DNA of 64,000 nt from Hansschlegelia plantiphila (GCF_027922265.1 NZ_BSFI01000008.1:450001-514000); one strand, 5' to 3'; counted from the first letter of the stretch, positions 28,379 to 37,848 are shown. Made by a program: numbers and translations. The notes: generated by a model not told the origin, from the letters alone.

Positions 28379-29266
28379 TTACCGGCCGCGCTTGCCCTTG
28401 ATCGCCTCGGCCTGCGCTTCGACCGCCCGGGCCGCCACGCGGAAGTCGTGAGCGGGATAGACGCCGAGGATCGTCAGGTCCACCGAGAAGAACTTGAGCT
28501 CCTCCAGGGCGCGCTTCAGCGCCGGGTCCTTCGGGTGGCCCTCCACGTCGGCGTAGAATTGCGTCGCGACGAAGCCGCCGTCGAGTTGGTAGCTCTCGAG
28601 CTTCGTCATGTTCAGCCCGTTGGTGGCGAACCCCCCGAGCGCCTTGTAGAGCGCCGCCGGGATGTTGCGGACCTTGAACACGAAGGTCGTGACGGTCAGC
28701 CCGCGCCCCGCCGGCGCCCAGGCCTTATCGCGCGACAGCACCACGAAGCGCGTCGTGTTGTTCGGAAAATCCTCGACGTCGCGTTTCAGGATCTCCAGTC
28801 CGTAGACCTCGGCGGCGAGCCCGGACGCGATCGCCGCCCGCGTGACGTCGCCTGCGCGCGCGATCTCCGCCGCGGAGCCCGCGGTGTCGGCGCCGATCAG
28901 CGGCGTGAGGCCGAGCGACCGCATCGTCCTGCGACACTGGCCAAGCGCCTGGACATGGCTCTGCACCGTCTTGATCGTCTTGAGCGTCGCGCCCGGGACC
29001 GCCATCAGCTGGTGATGCACCGGCATGAAATACTCGCCGACGATATGCAGCTTCGCGGACGGCATGAGGTGGTGGACGTCCGCCACCCGGCCGTTCGCCG
29101 AATTCTCGATCGGGATCATGCCGAGGTCGGCCTTGCCCGAGGCGACCGCCTCGAGCGCGTCTTCGAAGCTGGCGTAAGGCGCAGCCTCCATTGCGGGATA
29201 GGCGTCGGCGCAGGCGACGTGGCTGTTGGCGCCCGGTTCGCCCTGATACGCGATCTTGGCCGTCAT
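28379..29266 (-). CDS. pheA: Prephenate dehydratase
   Basis: A 295-residue enzyme converting prephenate to phenylpyruvate for phenylalanine synthesis. It opens [11 protein letters not shown], has [13 protein letters not shown], and contains NNTTRFVVL, the conserved Thr-Arg-Phe catalytic motif. A C-terminal ACT domain has [14 protein letters not shown], replacing the ESRP allosteric motif by ESYQ, as is common in alphaproteobacteria. There is no chorismate mutase domain. Its ATG overlaps the kdsB stop (ATGA). The kdsB-pheA order with a cytochrome c gene alongside is typical for Hyphomicrobiales. Confidence 0.95.
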   Translation of the reverse strand: MTAKIAYQGEPGANSHVACADAYPAMEAAPYASFEDALEAVASGKADLGMIPIENSANGRVADVHHLMPSAKLHIVGEYFMPVHHQLMAVPGATLKTIKTVQSHVQALGQCRRTMRSLGLTPLIGADTAGSAAEIARAGDVTRAAIASGLAAEVYGLEILKRDVEDFPNNTTRFVVLSRDKAWAPAGRGLTVTTFVFKVRNIPAALYKALGGFATNGLNMTKLESYQLDGGFVATQFYADVEGHPKDPALKRALEELKFFSVDLTILGVYPAHDFRVAARAVEAQAEAIKGKRGR

Positions 29267-30033
29267 GACGGCACGCCTTCGGCGACATGGATCAGCATCA
29301 GGCGGGCGCGCTCCAGATCCTCGGCCGTATCAACTCCCAGCGGCACGGCGTCGACCTTCACGGCGTCGATCCGCATGCCGGCTTCGATAGCGCGAAGCTG
29401 CTCCAGCTTCTCGCGGGTCTCCAGCGGCGAAGGCGGCAGCTTTACGAACCGCTCGAGCGCCTCGCGGCGATACGCATAGAGACCGATGTGGTGATAGAGC
29501 GGTCCCGGCCCCGTCGGCGCCGTGGCGCGCGTGAAATAAAGGCAGCGGAAACGACCGGGCGAGACTTCCGAGCCCACCATCTTCACCACGCTCGGCGCGG
29601 TCTTCTCCTCCTCGCGTACGATCTCGGCGACCAGCGTCGCGATGTCGACGTCGGGGTCTTCGAGCGGCGTCAGGCTGCGGCGGACGACCGTGGGGTCCAG
29701 CGTCGGCAGGTCTCCCTGCACGTTGACCACGATGTTGAAGTCGCGGTCCGGATCGATCGCGCCGAGCGCCTCGCAGATGCGGTCCGAACCGGTTGGGTGG
29801 TCGGCCCGCGTCATCGCCACCTGCCCGCCGGCTTTCGTCACGACGTCGGCGACCTCGGCCGAATCCGTCGCCACAACGACGGGGCCGACGCCGGCCTCCA
29901 TTGCGCGCCGCCAGACATGCACGATCATCGGCTCCCCATGGATGTCGGCGAGCGGTTTGTTCGGCAGGCGCGTTGCGCCAAGCCGGGCCGGCACCAGGAC
30001 AAGGGGACGCGAAGGGGCGCGAACGGTCGGCAT
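29263..30033 (-). CDS. kdsB: 3-deoxy-manno-octulosonate cytidylyltransferase
   Basis: A 256-residue nucleotidyltransferase that makes CMP-Kdo for lipopolysaccharide inner core. Visible markers are [39 protein letters not shown] and [10 protein letters not shown] chose ATG 30033; 37 further upstream residues in frame are not conserved. It is divergent from the cytochrome c gene and coupled to pheA. Confidence 0.95.
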   Translation of the reverse strand: MPTVRAPSRPLVLVPARLGATRLPNKPLADIHGEPMIVHVWRRAMEAGVGPVVVATDSAEVADVVTKAGGQVAMTRADHPTGSDRICEALGAIDPDRDFNIVVNVQGDLPTLDPTVVRRSLTPLEDPDVDIATLVAEIVREEEKTAPSVVKMVGSEVSPGRFRCLYFTRATAPTGPGPLYHHIGLYAYRREALERFVKLPPSPLETREKLEQLRAIEAGMRIDAVKVDAVPLGVDTAEDLERARLMLIHVAEGVPS

Positions 30034-30220
30034 CTCTTGCACTCGCGGCGGACAGGCGTGGCCGGACGGGTTCGCTGGAAGACGCCGGCCTCGCCCTAAG
30101 TATCGAAGCGCGGCGGTGATAGCCGAGTTGCGGCGCTTCCGCAAAAGCGGTTAGCGTCGCGCGCAGTTGGAGAAAGCGTTCGGGTTTGCGCGTGTTCAGC
30201 CGACTTCTGGAGGAAGCCTA

Positions 30221-30259
30221 ATGAGCGCGACGCGCCACGGCCCCGATAAAACACAATAA
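30221..30259 (+). CDS. Possible 12-codon upstream ORF in the cytochrome c leader
   Basis: A strong ribosome site (GGAGGA at 30209-30214) stands seven bases before an ATG that opens a 12-codon reading frame (MSATRHGPDKTQ) ending in TAA. The cytochrome c gene starts 12 bp after this stop with its own GGAG. The spacing of the first ribosome site fits real initiation better than chance, but the peptide may just be a leftover or a decoy. It might couple or tune translation of the next gene. Confidence 0.3.
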   Translation: MSATRHGPDKTQ

Positions 30260-30271
30260 GCCGGAGCGACT

Positions 30272-31504
30272 ATGGATTCGTTTCAACTGAATAAGATCGC
30301 TGGCGCCATCCTCGGCACGCTGACCGTGGTTCTCGGCATAAACGCGATCGCAGACGGGCTCTTCCACCAGAAGAAGCCCGAAAAGGCCGGCTACGAGATT
30401 GAGGTGAAGGACGCCGCGAAAGCGCCCGCGGCCGGCGCGGCGGCCGGCGGCGGCGACTTCCATGCGCTGCTCGCCAAGGCCGACCCCGCGAAGGGCGAGC
30501 AGGTGTCGAAGAAGTGCGCCGCCTGCCACTCCTTCGGCAAGGGCGAGCCGGCCAAGATGGGTCCCAACCTCTACGGGATCGTCGGGCTGAAGCACGCCCA
30601 TATGGAGGGCTTCGAGTACTCCGACCCGATGAAGAAGTCGGGCGGGACATGGGACTTCGATTCGCTGAACAAGTGGATCGAGGATCCCGCGGCCTACATC
30701 CCCGGGACGACCATGGCCTTCATGGGCGTGAAGAGCCCCGAGGACCGCGCGAATCTGATCGCCTATCTCAACAAGAATTCCGACAGCCCGCAGCAGCCGC
30801 CCGCAGCCGACGCCGCGGCGAAGCCGGCCGAGGGGGCAAAGCCCGCTGAGGGCGGCGACAAAGCGGCGGACGCCGGCAAGCCCGCCGCAGCCGCGGCTCC
30901 TGCGGCGGCCGGCGGCTTCGAGGCCAAGGTCGCGGCGGCGGATCCGGCCAAGGGCCAGCAGCTCATCAAGAGATGTTCGGCCTGCCATTCCCTCGGCAAG
31001 GGCGAGCCGGCGAAGCTCGGGCCCAACCTCTACGGGATCGTCGGGCTGAAACACGCCCATATGGAGGGCTTCGACTATTCCGAGCCGATGAAGGCGTCAG
31101 GCGGCACGTGGGACATCGCCTCGCTCGACAAGTGGCTTGAGAACCCGAAGGGCTACATCGACGGCACCACGATGATGTTCCCGGGCCTCAAGAGCGAGGA
31201 CGACCGCGCCGCCATCATCGCCTATCTCAACAAGAACTCCGACAGTCCGAAGCAGCTTTCCGGCGGCCCCGCCCCGGCGGGCGACGCGAAGCCCGCCGAA
31301 GCGGCCAAGCCGGCGGACGCTCCGAAGCCGGCGGAGGAGGCCAAGCCCGCCGCGCCGGCGAAGCCGACCGAAGAGGCCGCTCCCCCGGAGGCGCCCAAGC
31401 CCTCGAACGAGCAGAGCGGCGGCGGTTCGGAAGCGGACAAGCCGGGCGACCATCCCCCGGCGCCCGCTCCGGCACCGCAGCCGGACGCGCCGAAGCAGCC
31501 CTGA
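30272..31504 (+). CDS. Membrane-anchored diheme cytochrome c (tandem-duplicated CycM-type)
   Basis: A 410-residue protein with an N-terminal uncleaved membrane anchor (IAGAILGTLTVVLGINAIA), then two class I cytochrome c domains. The heme sites are CAACH at 82-86 and CSACH at 235-239; Met axial ligands lie in GTTMAF and GTTMMF. An Ala/Pro/Lys-rich linker joins them and a long Pro/Ala/Glu/Lys tail follows. Rhizobial CycM, found beside kdsB-pheA, normally has one heme domain and donates electrons to the aa3 oxidase. Here the domain is duplicated with very high DNA identity at a 459-bp period. The presence of both hemes and an electron-transfer role is inferred from intact ligands. Confidence 0.9.
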   Translation: MDSFQLNKIAGAILGTLTVVLGINAIADGLFHQKKPEKAGYEIEVKDAAKAPAAGAAAGGGDFHALLAKADPAKGEQVSKKCAACHSFGKGEPAKMGPNLYGIVGLKHAHMEGFEYSDPMKKSGGTWDFDSLNKWIEDPAAYIPGTTMAFMGVKSPEDRANLIAYLNKNSDSPQQPPAADAAAKPAEGAKPAEGGDKAADAGKPAAAAAPAAAGGFEAKVAAADPAKGQQLIKRCSACHSLGKGEPAKLGPNLYGIVGLKHAHMEGFDYSEPMKASGGTWDIASLDKWLENPKGYIDGTTMMFPGLKSEDDRAAIIAYLNKNSDSPKQLSGGPAPAGDAKPAEAAKPADAPKPAEEAKPAAPAKPTEEAAPPEAPKPSNEQSGGGSEADKPGDHPPAPAPAPQPDAPKQP

Positions 31505-31529
31505 CCGGCGGCCGAACGAAGCGACGAGA

Positions 31530-31554
31530 GGCCGGGCCCAGCGCCCGGCCTTTT
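31530..31554 (+). terminator. Rho-independent terminator after the cytochrome c gene
   Basis: A perfect 8-bp stem GGCCGGGC/GCCCGGCC with a 5-nt loop is followed directly by TTTT. It lies 26 bp after the cytochrome c stop. Confidence 0.88.
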
Positions 31555-31586
31555 CATGTCACGTTATCGGCGCCGTTCCGCGCTCG

Positions 31587-31616
31587 TCTGGCACCCGCCT
31601 TGATTTGAGACATAAT
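31587..31616 (+). promoter_or_regulatory. Candidate promoter of the peptide-importer operon (sigma-54-like)
   Basis: The sequence TGGCAC at 31589-31594 followed by TTGA at 31600-31603 keeps the GG-N10-G spacing of sigma-54 promoters, with one mismatch in the -12 GC dinucleotide. An overlapping CATAAT (31611-31616) could be a sigma-70 -10, but I see no -35 for it. Start of transcription would be near 31615, about 60 bp before the first gene. Confidence 0.35.
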
Positions 31617-31676
31617 GCCGGCACGCCGGGCTCTTCGCTCCGTACTCCCCGACACGACAGGTTCTCCGCCCCGCCG

Positions 31677-33527
31677 ATGACGATCCGCATAGCCGCCCTG
31701 TTCGCCGCCGCGCTCGCCCTGGCCGCGCCCGCCCACGCGGAGGATGCGCCGCCCGCATGGCGCCACGGCGTCTCGCTGCTGGGCGACGTCAAATATTCCC
31801 CGGATTTCAGGCATTTCGACTATGTGAACCCCGACGCGCCGAAGGGCGGCTCGGTCCGCCTCGGCGCCTTTGGAGGCTTCGACAGCTTCAACGGCTTCAT
31901 CCCGAAGGGCAACGAAGCGGCCGGCCTCGGCCTGCTCTACGACACGCTGATGACCGAGTCGCTCGACGAGCCCTCGACCGAATATGGCCTGATCGCCGAA
32001 GCCGCGCGCTTTCCCGCCGACTTCTCGTCCGTCACCTTCCGGCTGCGGCCGGAGGCGAAATGGAACGACGGCGCGCCGATCAGCGTCGACGACGTGATCT
32101 GGTCGTTCAACACGTTGAAGCGGATTAACCCGCTGTTGTCCCGCTATTACCACGACGTTAACCGGGTGGAGGCGACGGGCGAACGAGAGGTCACCTTCAC
32201 CTTCTCGGGTCCGGGGAACCGGGAGTTACCGGGCATCGTCGGACAGTTGCAGATCCTGCCAAAGCATTGGTGGGAGGGAGCTGACGACAAGGGCCGCAAG
32301 CGAAACATCGAGGAAGGCACGCTCGAAAAGCCGCTGGGATCCGGCCCGTATCGCATCAAGGATTTCGCGCCGGGCCGTTGGATCAGCTACGAGCGCGTTC
32401 CGGATTACTGGGCGCAGAAGCTTCCGGTGCGCGTGGGAACGAACAATTTCGACGAAATGCGATGGGACTACTTCCGCGACACGACGGTGCTCGTCGAGGC
32501 GTTCAAGGGCGACCAGTTCGATTATCGTGAGGAGAACAGCGCCAAGAACTGGGCGACCGCGTATAATTTCCCCGCAGTCGAACAGAAACGGGTGGTGCTG
32601 GAGAAGTTCAAGGACAGCCAGTCCGGCCGGATGCAGGCCTACGCCTTCAACATCCGCCGCGAAAAATTCAAAGACCCTCGCGTCCGAAAGGCGTTCAATC
32701 TCGCTTTCGACTTCGAAGAGATCAACAAGACTATCATGTTCGGGCAGTACGTCCGGATCAACAGCTACTTCTTCGGAACGGAGCTGGCGTCCAAGGGGCT
32801 GCCGGAGGGGCGCGAGAAGGAAATTCTCGAAAGCGTCCGGGACAAGGTTCCGCCGGAGGTCTTCGACAAGCCCTACGAGAACCCGGTCGGCGGCTCTCCC
32901 GAAGCCGTCCGCGGCAATCTCCGCCAGGCGCTCCAGCTGCTGAAGGACGCCGGTTGGACGGTCAGCCGCGAGGGCAAGCCGGTGCTGCGAAACGCCAAGG
33001 GCGAGCCCCTCACGGTCGAGTTCATCTATGGCGACCCGAGCGCCGAGCGCATCCTCAGCTTCTATGTCCCGGCGCTCGAAAAGCTCGGCGTGCAGGTGAC
33101 CCAACGCCTGCTAGACGACAGCCAGTACATCAACCGGCTGCGCTCCTTCGACTTCGACGTCGTCACAATGGGCTGGGGCCAGTCGCTCTCGCCAGGGAAC
33201 GAGCAACGCGACCAGTGGGGTTCGGAGTCCGCGGACATTCCGGGCTCGCAGAACATGGTCGGCATCAAGGATCCAGGCGTCGACGCCCTGATCAACAAGA
33301 TCATCTACGCTAAAGACCGGGACGAGCTGACGGCTGCGACCCACGCGCTCGACCGCGTCCTGCTCGCCCACCACTACGTCGTACCGCAGTTCGCGAGCCT
33401 CGAGGACCGCACCGCCCGCTGGGACCGCTTTTCGCGGCCCGACAACCTGCCGCCCCGCGGTTCGCTGTTTCCGACCGTGTGGTGGTGGGACGCGGAGAAG
33501 GCCAAGGCCGTCGGGGGCCGTTCGTGA
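31677..33527 (+). CDS. Extracellular solute-binding protein, YejA-type oligopeptide ABC importer (first copy)
   Basis: A 616-residue SBP family 5 (cluster C) protein with a Sec signal (ALFAAALALAAPAHAED). The N-terminal HGVSLLGDVKYSPDF and FDYVNPDAPKGGSVRLG match YejA. Inside are LGSGPYRIKDF and PRVRKAFNLAFDFE. It should bind peptides in the periplasm for import by YejBEF; E. coli YejABEF imports microcin C and other peptides. ATG 31677 follows a GC-rich leader and gives a standard signal peptide. A second, related binding protein follows with GTGA overlap. Confidence 0.92.
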   Translation: MTIRIAALFAAALALAAPAHAEDAPPAWRHGVSLLGDVKYSPDFRHFDYVNPDAPKGGSVRLGAFGGFDSFNGFIPKGNEAAGLGLLYDTLMTESLDEPSTEYGLIAEAARFPADFSSVTFRLRPEAKWNDGAPISVDDVIWSFNTLKRINPLLSRYYHDVNRVEATGEREVTFTFSGPGNRELPGIVGQLQILPKHWWEGADDKGRKRNIEEGTLEKPLGSGPYRIKDFAPGRWISYERVPDYWAQKLPVRVGTNNFDEMRWDYFRDTTVLVEAFKGDQFDYREENSAKNWATAYNFPAVEQKRVVLEKFKDSQSGRMQAYAFNIRREKFKDPRVRKAFNLAFDFEEINKTIMFGQYVRINSYFFGTELASKGLPEGREKEILESVRDKVPPEVFDKPYENPVGGSPEAVRGNLRQALQLLKDAGWTVSREGKPVLRNAKGEPLTVEFIYGDPSAERILSFYVPALEKLGVQVTQRLLDDSQYINRLRSFDFDVVTMGWGQSLSPGNEQRDQWGSESADIPGSQNMVGIKDPGVDALINKIIYAKDRDELTAATHALDRVLLAHHYVVPQFASLEDRTARWDRFSRPDNLPPRGSLFPTVWWWDAEKAKAVGGRS

Positions 33528-35458
33528 AGCGACCCGCGGACCTTCGTGAAAGCCGGATCCTCACCCGCCGCCAGACGCTGGTCTATGCAGGCGCCGCGGC
33601 GGCGGCCGGCCTGTTCGCGCCGCGGGTCGCCAGAGCGCAGGAGGGCGCGCCCACAGCCGTCGATGGCGACTCGAAGACGTTCGGGCCGGAGCGGCACGGC
33701 CTGTCGGCTTTCGGCGATCTCAAATATGCGCCGGATTTCAAGAGCTTCGACTATGTCCGCCCGGACGCTCCCAAGGCCGGGACGTTCAGCCAGATTCCGC
33801 CCAATCGCGAGCTCAACCAGAGCTTCTCCACCTTTAACACCCTGAACGCGTACATCCTGAAGGGCGACGGCGCGCAAGGGATGGGCCTCACCTTCGACAC
33901 TCTGATGGCGCGCGCCAACGATGAGCCCGACGCGCTCTACGGTCTGCTGGCGCGCTCGGTCGCCGTGTCGGGCGACGGCCTCGCCTACCGGTTCCGGCTG
34001 CGGCCTGAGGCGCGGTTCCACGACGGCTCGAGGCTCGGGCCCGAGGACGTGAAGTGGTCGTTTGAGACGCTGAAGACCAAGGGACACCCGCTGGTCGCGC
34101 AAGCGATCCGGGACCTGGATCGGGTCGACGTCGAGGGCGACGACACGGTCGTCCTGCGCCTGTCGCCGAAGCGCACCCGCGACCTGCCGCTGACATTGGC
34201 GGCGTTGCCGATCTTCTCCAAGGCTTACTATTCAACCAAGCCGTTCGACGCCTCGACGCTCGAGCCGCCGCTCGGCTCCTCCGCCTACAAGATCGGCCGC
34301 TTCGAGCAGGGCCGCTTCATCGAATTCGACCGGGTCGAGGACTACTGGGCGAAGGACTTGGCCGTGAATGTCGGGCAGGCCAATTTCGACAAGGTCCGCT
34401 TCGAGTTCTTCCGCGACCGCGACGTCGGCTTCGAGGCGTTCAAGGCGCGCGCCTATCTGTTCCGCGAGGAGTTCACCTCGCGCACCTGGGCGACCGGCTA
34501 CGATTTCCCGGGCGTGCGGGACAAGAAGGTCATTCGGGAGACCCTGCCCGACCTCACCCCCTCAGGCGGACAGGGCTGGTTCTTCAACCTCCGACGCAAG
34601 AAGTTCCAGGACCCCCGCGTCCGCGAGGCGCTGAACCTCGCTTTCGACTTCGAATGGATGAACCGCAACCTGATGTTCGGCGCCTACAAGCGCACGGTCT
34701 CGGTGTTCCAGGGCGCGCCGGAGATGATGGCGTCGGGCGTCGCGCAGGGCGCGGAACTCGCGCTGCTCGAGCCGTTCCGCGGCAGGGTCCCGGACGAGGT
34801 GTTCGGCGAGCCGCATGTTCCGCCGGTCTCCGACGGCTCGGGACAGGACCGCACGCTGCTCCGGCAGGCGCAGAAGCTGCTGCGCGACGCCGGATACGTC
34901 GCCAAGGACGGTCGCGCGACCAACGCCGACGGCGAGGCGCTGACGATCGAGTTCCTTGAGTTCGATCCCGGCCTCGACCCGCATGTCTCCGCCTTCATCA
35001 AGAACCTCAAGGTGCTCGGAATCGAGGCGAATATCCGTCAGGTCGACGCCGCGCAATACCAGCAGCGCATGAACGCCTTCGACTACGATGTCGTCAGCCA
35101 GCGCATGTCGATGTCGGCGACCCCGGGCGAAGGCCTCCGGCAGGTCTATTCCTCGGAATCCGCGACGCTTCCCGGCTCTCAGAACGTCTCGGGAATCGCC
35201 GACCCCGCCGTCGACGCGCTGGTCGAGGCCATCGTGGCCGCGCAATCGCGCGACGACCTCGACGTAGCGGCGCGCGCGCTCGATCGGGTGCTGCGCGCGC
35301 TGAGGAACTGGGTGCCCGCCTGGTACAAGGACAGTCACACGCTGGCCTATTGGGACGCCTACGGTCATCCTCCCGAAAAGCCCCGCTACGTCCGCGGCGC
35401 GCCGGAGACGTGGTGGTGGGACGCGGACAAGGCGGAAAAGGCGGGGGTGAAGGCGTGA
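33524..35458 (+). CDS. Extracellular solute-binding protein, YejA-type (second copy, Tat signal)
   Basis: A 644-residue SBP family 5 protein related to the gene before it: HGLSAFGDLKYAPDF and FDYVRPDAPKAG match the first copy. The N-terminus has a twin-arginine motif LTRRQTL followed by a hydrophobic stretch ending RVARAQ, so export is probably by the Tat route, unlike the first copy. The start is GTG at 33524 overlapping the preceding TGA. Together the two SBPs may give one permease two substrate ranges. The pair is an inference from sequence similarity only. Confidence 0.9.
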   Translation: MKRPADLRESRILTRRQTLVYAGAAAAAGLFAPRVARAQEGAPTAVDGDSKTFGPERHGLSAFGDLKYAPDFKSFDYVRPDAPKAGTFSQIPPNRELNQSFSTFNTLNAYILKGDGAQGMGLTFDTLMARANDEPDALYGLLARSVAVSGDGLAYRFRLRPEARFHDGSRLGPEDVKWSFETLKTKGHPLVAQAIRDLDRVDVEGDDTVVLRLSPKRTRDLPLTLAALPIFSKAYYSTKPFDASTLEPPLGSSAYKIGRFEQGRFIEFDRVEDYWAKDLAVNVGQANFDKVRFEFFRDRDVGFEAFKARAYLFREEFTSRTWATGYDFPGVRDKKVIRETLPDLTPSGGQGWFFNLRRKKFQDPRVREALNLAFDFEWMNRNLMFGAYKRTVSVFQGAPEMMASGVAQGAELALLEPFRGRVPDEVFGEPHVPPVSDGSGQDRTLLRQAQKLLRDAGYVAKDGRATNADGEALTIEFLEFDPGLDPHVSAFIKNLKVLGIEANIRQVDAAQYQQRMNAFDYDVVSQRMSMSATPGEGLRQVYSSESATLPGSQNVSGIADPAVDALVEAIVAAQSRDDLDVAARALDRVLRALRNWVPAWYKDSHTLAYWDAYGHPPEKPRYVRGAPETWWWDADKAEKAGVKA

Positions 35459-35498
35459 GCCGACGCCGCGCGGCCCAACGGCCGGGATTCCCGCGCCG

Positions 35499-36614
35499 AT
35501 GCTGACCTACATCGCGCGCCGAGTCCTGCTGATGATCCCGACCCTGATCGGGATCATGCTGGTGTCCTTCATCATCATCCAGTTCGCGCCCGGCGGACCG
35601 GTCGAGCGCATCATCGCGCAGGTGACGGGGCAGGGCACCAACGCGACCGACCGGTTCTCGGGCGGCTCTGGCGCGGATATCGCGAACTCGCTGCAGAACC
35701 AGCGCGCGGCCTCTAACGACCCGATCACCTCGAAATACCGCGGCGCGCAGGGGCTCGATCCCGAATTCATCAAGCAGCTCGAAAAGCAGTTCGGCTTCGA
35801 CAAACCGCCGCTCGAGCGCTTCGGCAAGATGATGTGGGACTACGCCCGCTTCGACTTCGGCCGCAGCTACTTCCGCGACATCAACGTCGTCGACCTGATC
35901 CTCGAGAAGATGCCGGTGTCGATCTCGCTGGGGCTCTGGATGACGCTGATCTCCTATGCGATCTCGATCCCTCTCGGCATCGCCAAGGCGGTGCGCGACG
36001 GATCTCGCTTCGACGTGTGGACCTCAAGCGTCATCGTCGTGGGCTATGCTATCCCGAGCTTCCTGTTCGCGATCCTGCTGATCGTGCTGTTCGCCGGCGG
36101 CACCTTCCTCGACTGGTTTCCCTTGCGCGGGCTGACCTCCGACAACTGGAGCCAGCTGTCGCTGTTCGGGAAGGTTGTCGACTACGCCTGGCACATGGCG
36201 CTGCCGCTGACCGCGCTCGCGATCTCGGCCTTCGCCACCACCACGCTGCTGACCAAGAACTCGTTCCTGGACGAAATCCGGAAGCAGTACGTCCAGACCG
36301 CGCGCATGAAGGGCCTGACGGAAAATCAGGTGCTCTACCGCCACGTCTTCCGCAACGCGATGCTGCTGTTGATCGCGGGCTTCCCCGGAGCCTTCATCGG
36401 CGCGTTCTTCTCCGGCGCGCTGCTGATCGAGACGATCTTCTCGCTCGACGGGCTGGGGCTGCTCGGCTTTGAGTCGATCGTCAACCGCGACTATGCGGTC
36501 GTGTTCGCAAACCTCTACATCTTCTCGCTTCTGGGCCTCGTCGTCGCGCTGATTTCGGATGTCAGCTACATGTGGGTCGATCCCCGCATCGACTTCGAGA
36601 CGCGGGAGGTCTGA
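35499..36614 (+). CDS. yejB: Oligopeptide ABC transporter permease YejB
   Basis: A 371-residue permease opening MLTYIARRVLLMIPTLIGI, with about six spans. It has the long YejB-type insertion after the first span (residues 45-100) and the inner-membrane EAA-like loop KQYVQTARMKGLTENQVLYRH. It is 40 bp downstream of the second SBP gene. It forms the channel with YejE. Confidence 0.93.
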   Translation: MLTYIARRVLLMIPTLIGIMLVSFIIIQFAPGGPVERIIAQVTGQGTNATDRFSGGSGADIANSLQNQRAASNDPITSKYRGAQGLDPEFIKQLEKQFGFDKPPLERFGKMMWDYARFDFGRSYFRDINVVDLILEKMPVSISLGLWMTLISYAISIPLGIAKAVRDGSRFDVWTSSVIVVGYAIPSFLFAILLIVLFAGGTFLDWFPLRGLTSDNWSQLSLFGKVVDYAWHMALPLTALAISAFATTTLLTKNSFLDEIRKQYVQTARMKGLTENQVLYRHVFRNAMLLLIAGFPGAFIGAFFSGALLIETIFSLDGLGLLGFESIVNRDYAVVFANLYIFSLLGLVVALISDVSYMWVDPRIDFETREV

Positions 36615-36618
36615 CGGC

Positions 36619-37848
36619 GTGAGCGACGCCTTCGCCGTGCCGCCCGAGAGCCAGTCTCCGGCCGCTTCTCCGCCGCCGACGCCGGGCGCGCCGCCTGCGC
36701 CCGCCCCACGCGGAAGACTGTCGCCGATCAACCGGCGCCGTCTCGCGAACTTCAAGGCGAACAAGCGCGGCTACTGGTCGTTCGTGGTCTTCATGATCGT
36801 GTTCGTGGTGAGCCTGTTCGCGGAGTTCATCGCGAACGACAAGCCGTTCCTGGTGAAATACGACGGCGGGCTCTACTTCCCGGCGGTGAAGACCTATTCG
36901 GAGACGACCTTCGGCGGAGATTTCGACACCGAAGCCGACTATCGCGACCCGTATCTTCAGGACCTGATCAGGAAGTCTGGCGGCTACATGGTCTGGCCGC
37001 CGGTGCGCTACAGCTTCAACACCATCAACCTCAACCTGCCGACGCCCGCGCCCTCGCCGCCGACCTGGATGCTGACCGACGCGCAATGCGCCAGCGCCGC
37101 GGCCGCACGCACACCCGCCGGCGATGCGCTGCCGCAAACCGCCGCGCCGCGTGCGAAATCCTGCGCAGACATCGAATGGAACTGGATCGGCACCGACGAC
37201 CAGGGCCGCGACGTGTTCGCGCGGCTGCTCTACGGCTTCCGGCTGTCGGTTCTGTTCGGGCTCGCGCTCGCCTTCCTGTCCTCGATCATCGGCGTGCTGG
37301 CCGGCGCGGTGCAGGGCTATTTCGGCGGCTGGACCGACCTGCTGTTCCAGCGCTTCATCGAGATCTGGACGTCGATCCCGACGCTCTATTTGCTCATCAT
37401 CCTGTCCTCGGTGCTCGCGCCCAACATCTGGGTGCTGCTCGGCATCCTGCTGCTGTTCTCATGGGTTTCCCTGGTCGGCGTGGTGCGCGCGGAGTTCCTG
37501 CGCGGCCGCAACTTCGAATATGTTCGCGCCGCCCGCGCGCTCGGCGTCTCGAACGCGGCGATCATGTTCCGCCACCTGCTGCCGAATGCGATGGTGGCGA
37601 CGCTGACCTTCATGCCCTTCATCCTCTCAGGCTCGATCACCACCCTGACCGCCCTCGACTTCCTCGGCTTCGGCCTGCCGCCGGGCTCGCCGTCGCTGGG
37701 CGAACTGCTGGCGCAGGGCAAGTCGAACCTCCAGGCGCCGTGGCTTGGCGTCTCCGGCTTCCTTGTCATCGCGCTCATGCTGTCGCTGCTGATCTTCGTC
37801 GGCGAAGCCGTGCGCGACGCCTTCGACCCGCGGAAGACGTTCCGGTGA
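36619..37848 (+). CDS. yejE: Oligopeptide ABC transporter permease YejE
   Basis: A 409-residue permease starting at GTG 36619, four bases after yejB. A Pro/Ala-rich cytoplasmic N-terminus is followed by the first span, a periplasmic loop and WIGTDDQGRDVFARLLYG, typical of DppC/YejE, then about five spans. The EAA loop is YVRAARALGVSNAAIMFRH. The periplasmic loop contains an insert of about 35 residues with two Cys (DAQC and KSCAD) just before the conserved GTDDQGRD block. Confidence 0.93.
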   Translation: MSDAFAVPPESQSPAASPPPTPGAPPAPAPRGRLSPINRRRLANFKANKRGYWSFVVFMIVFVVSLFAEFIANDKPFLVKYDGGLYFPAVKTYSETTFGGDFDTEADYRDPYLQDLIRKSGGYMVWPPVRYSFNTINLNLPTPAPSPPTWMLTDAQCASAAAARTPAGDALPQTAAPRAKSCADIEWNWIGTDDQGRDVFARLLYGFRLSVLFGLALAFLSSIIGVLAGAVQGYFGGWTDLLFQRFIEIWTSIPTLYLLIILSSVLAPNIWVLLGILLLFSWVSLVGVVRAEFLRGRNFEYVRAARALGVSNAAIMFRHLLPNAMVATLTFMPFILSGSITTLTALDFLGFGLPPGSPSLGELLAQGKSNLQAPWLGVSGFLVIALMLSLLIFVGEAVRDAFDPRKTFR

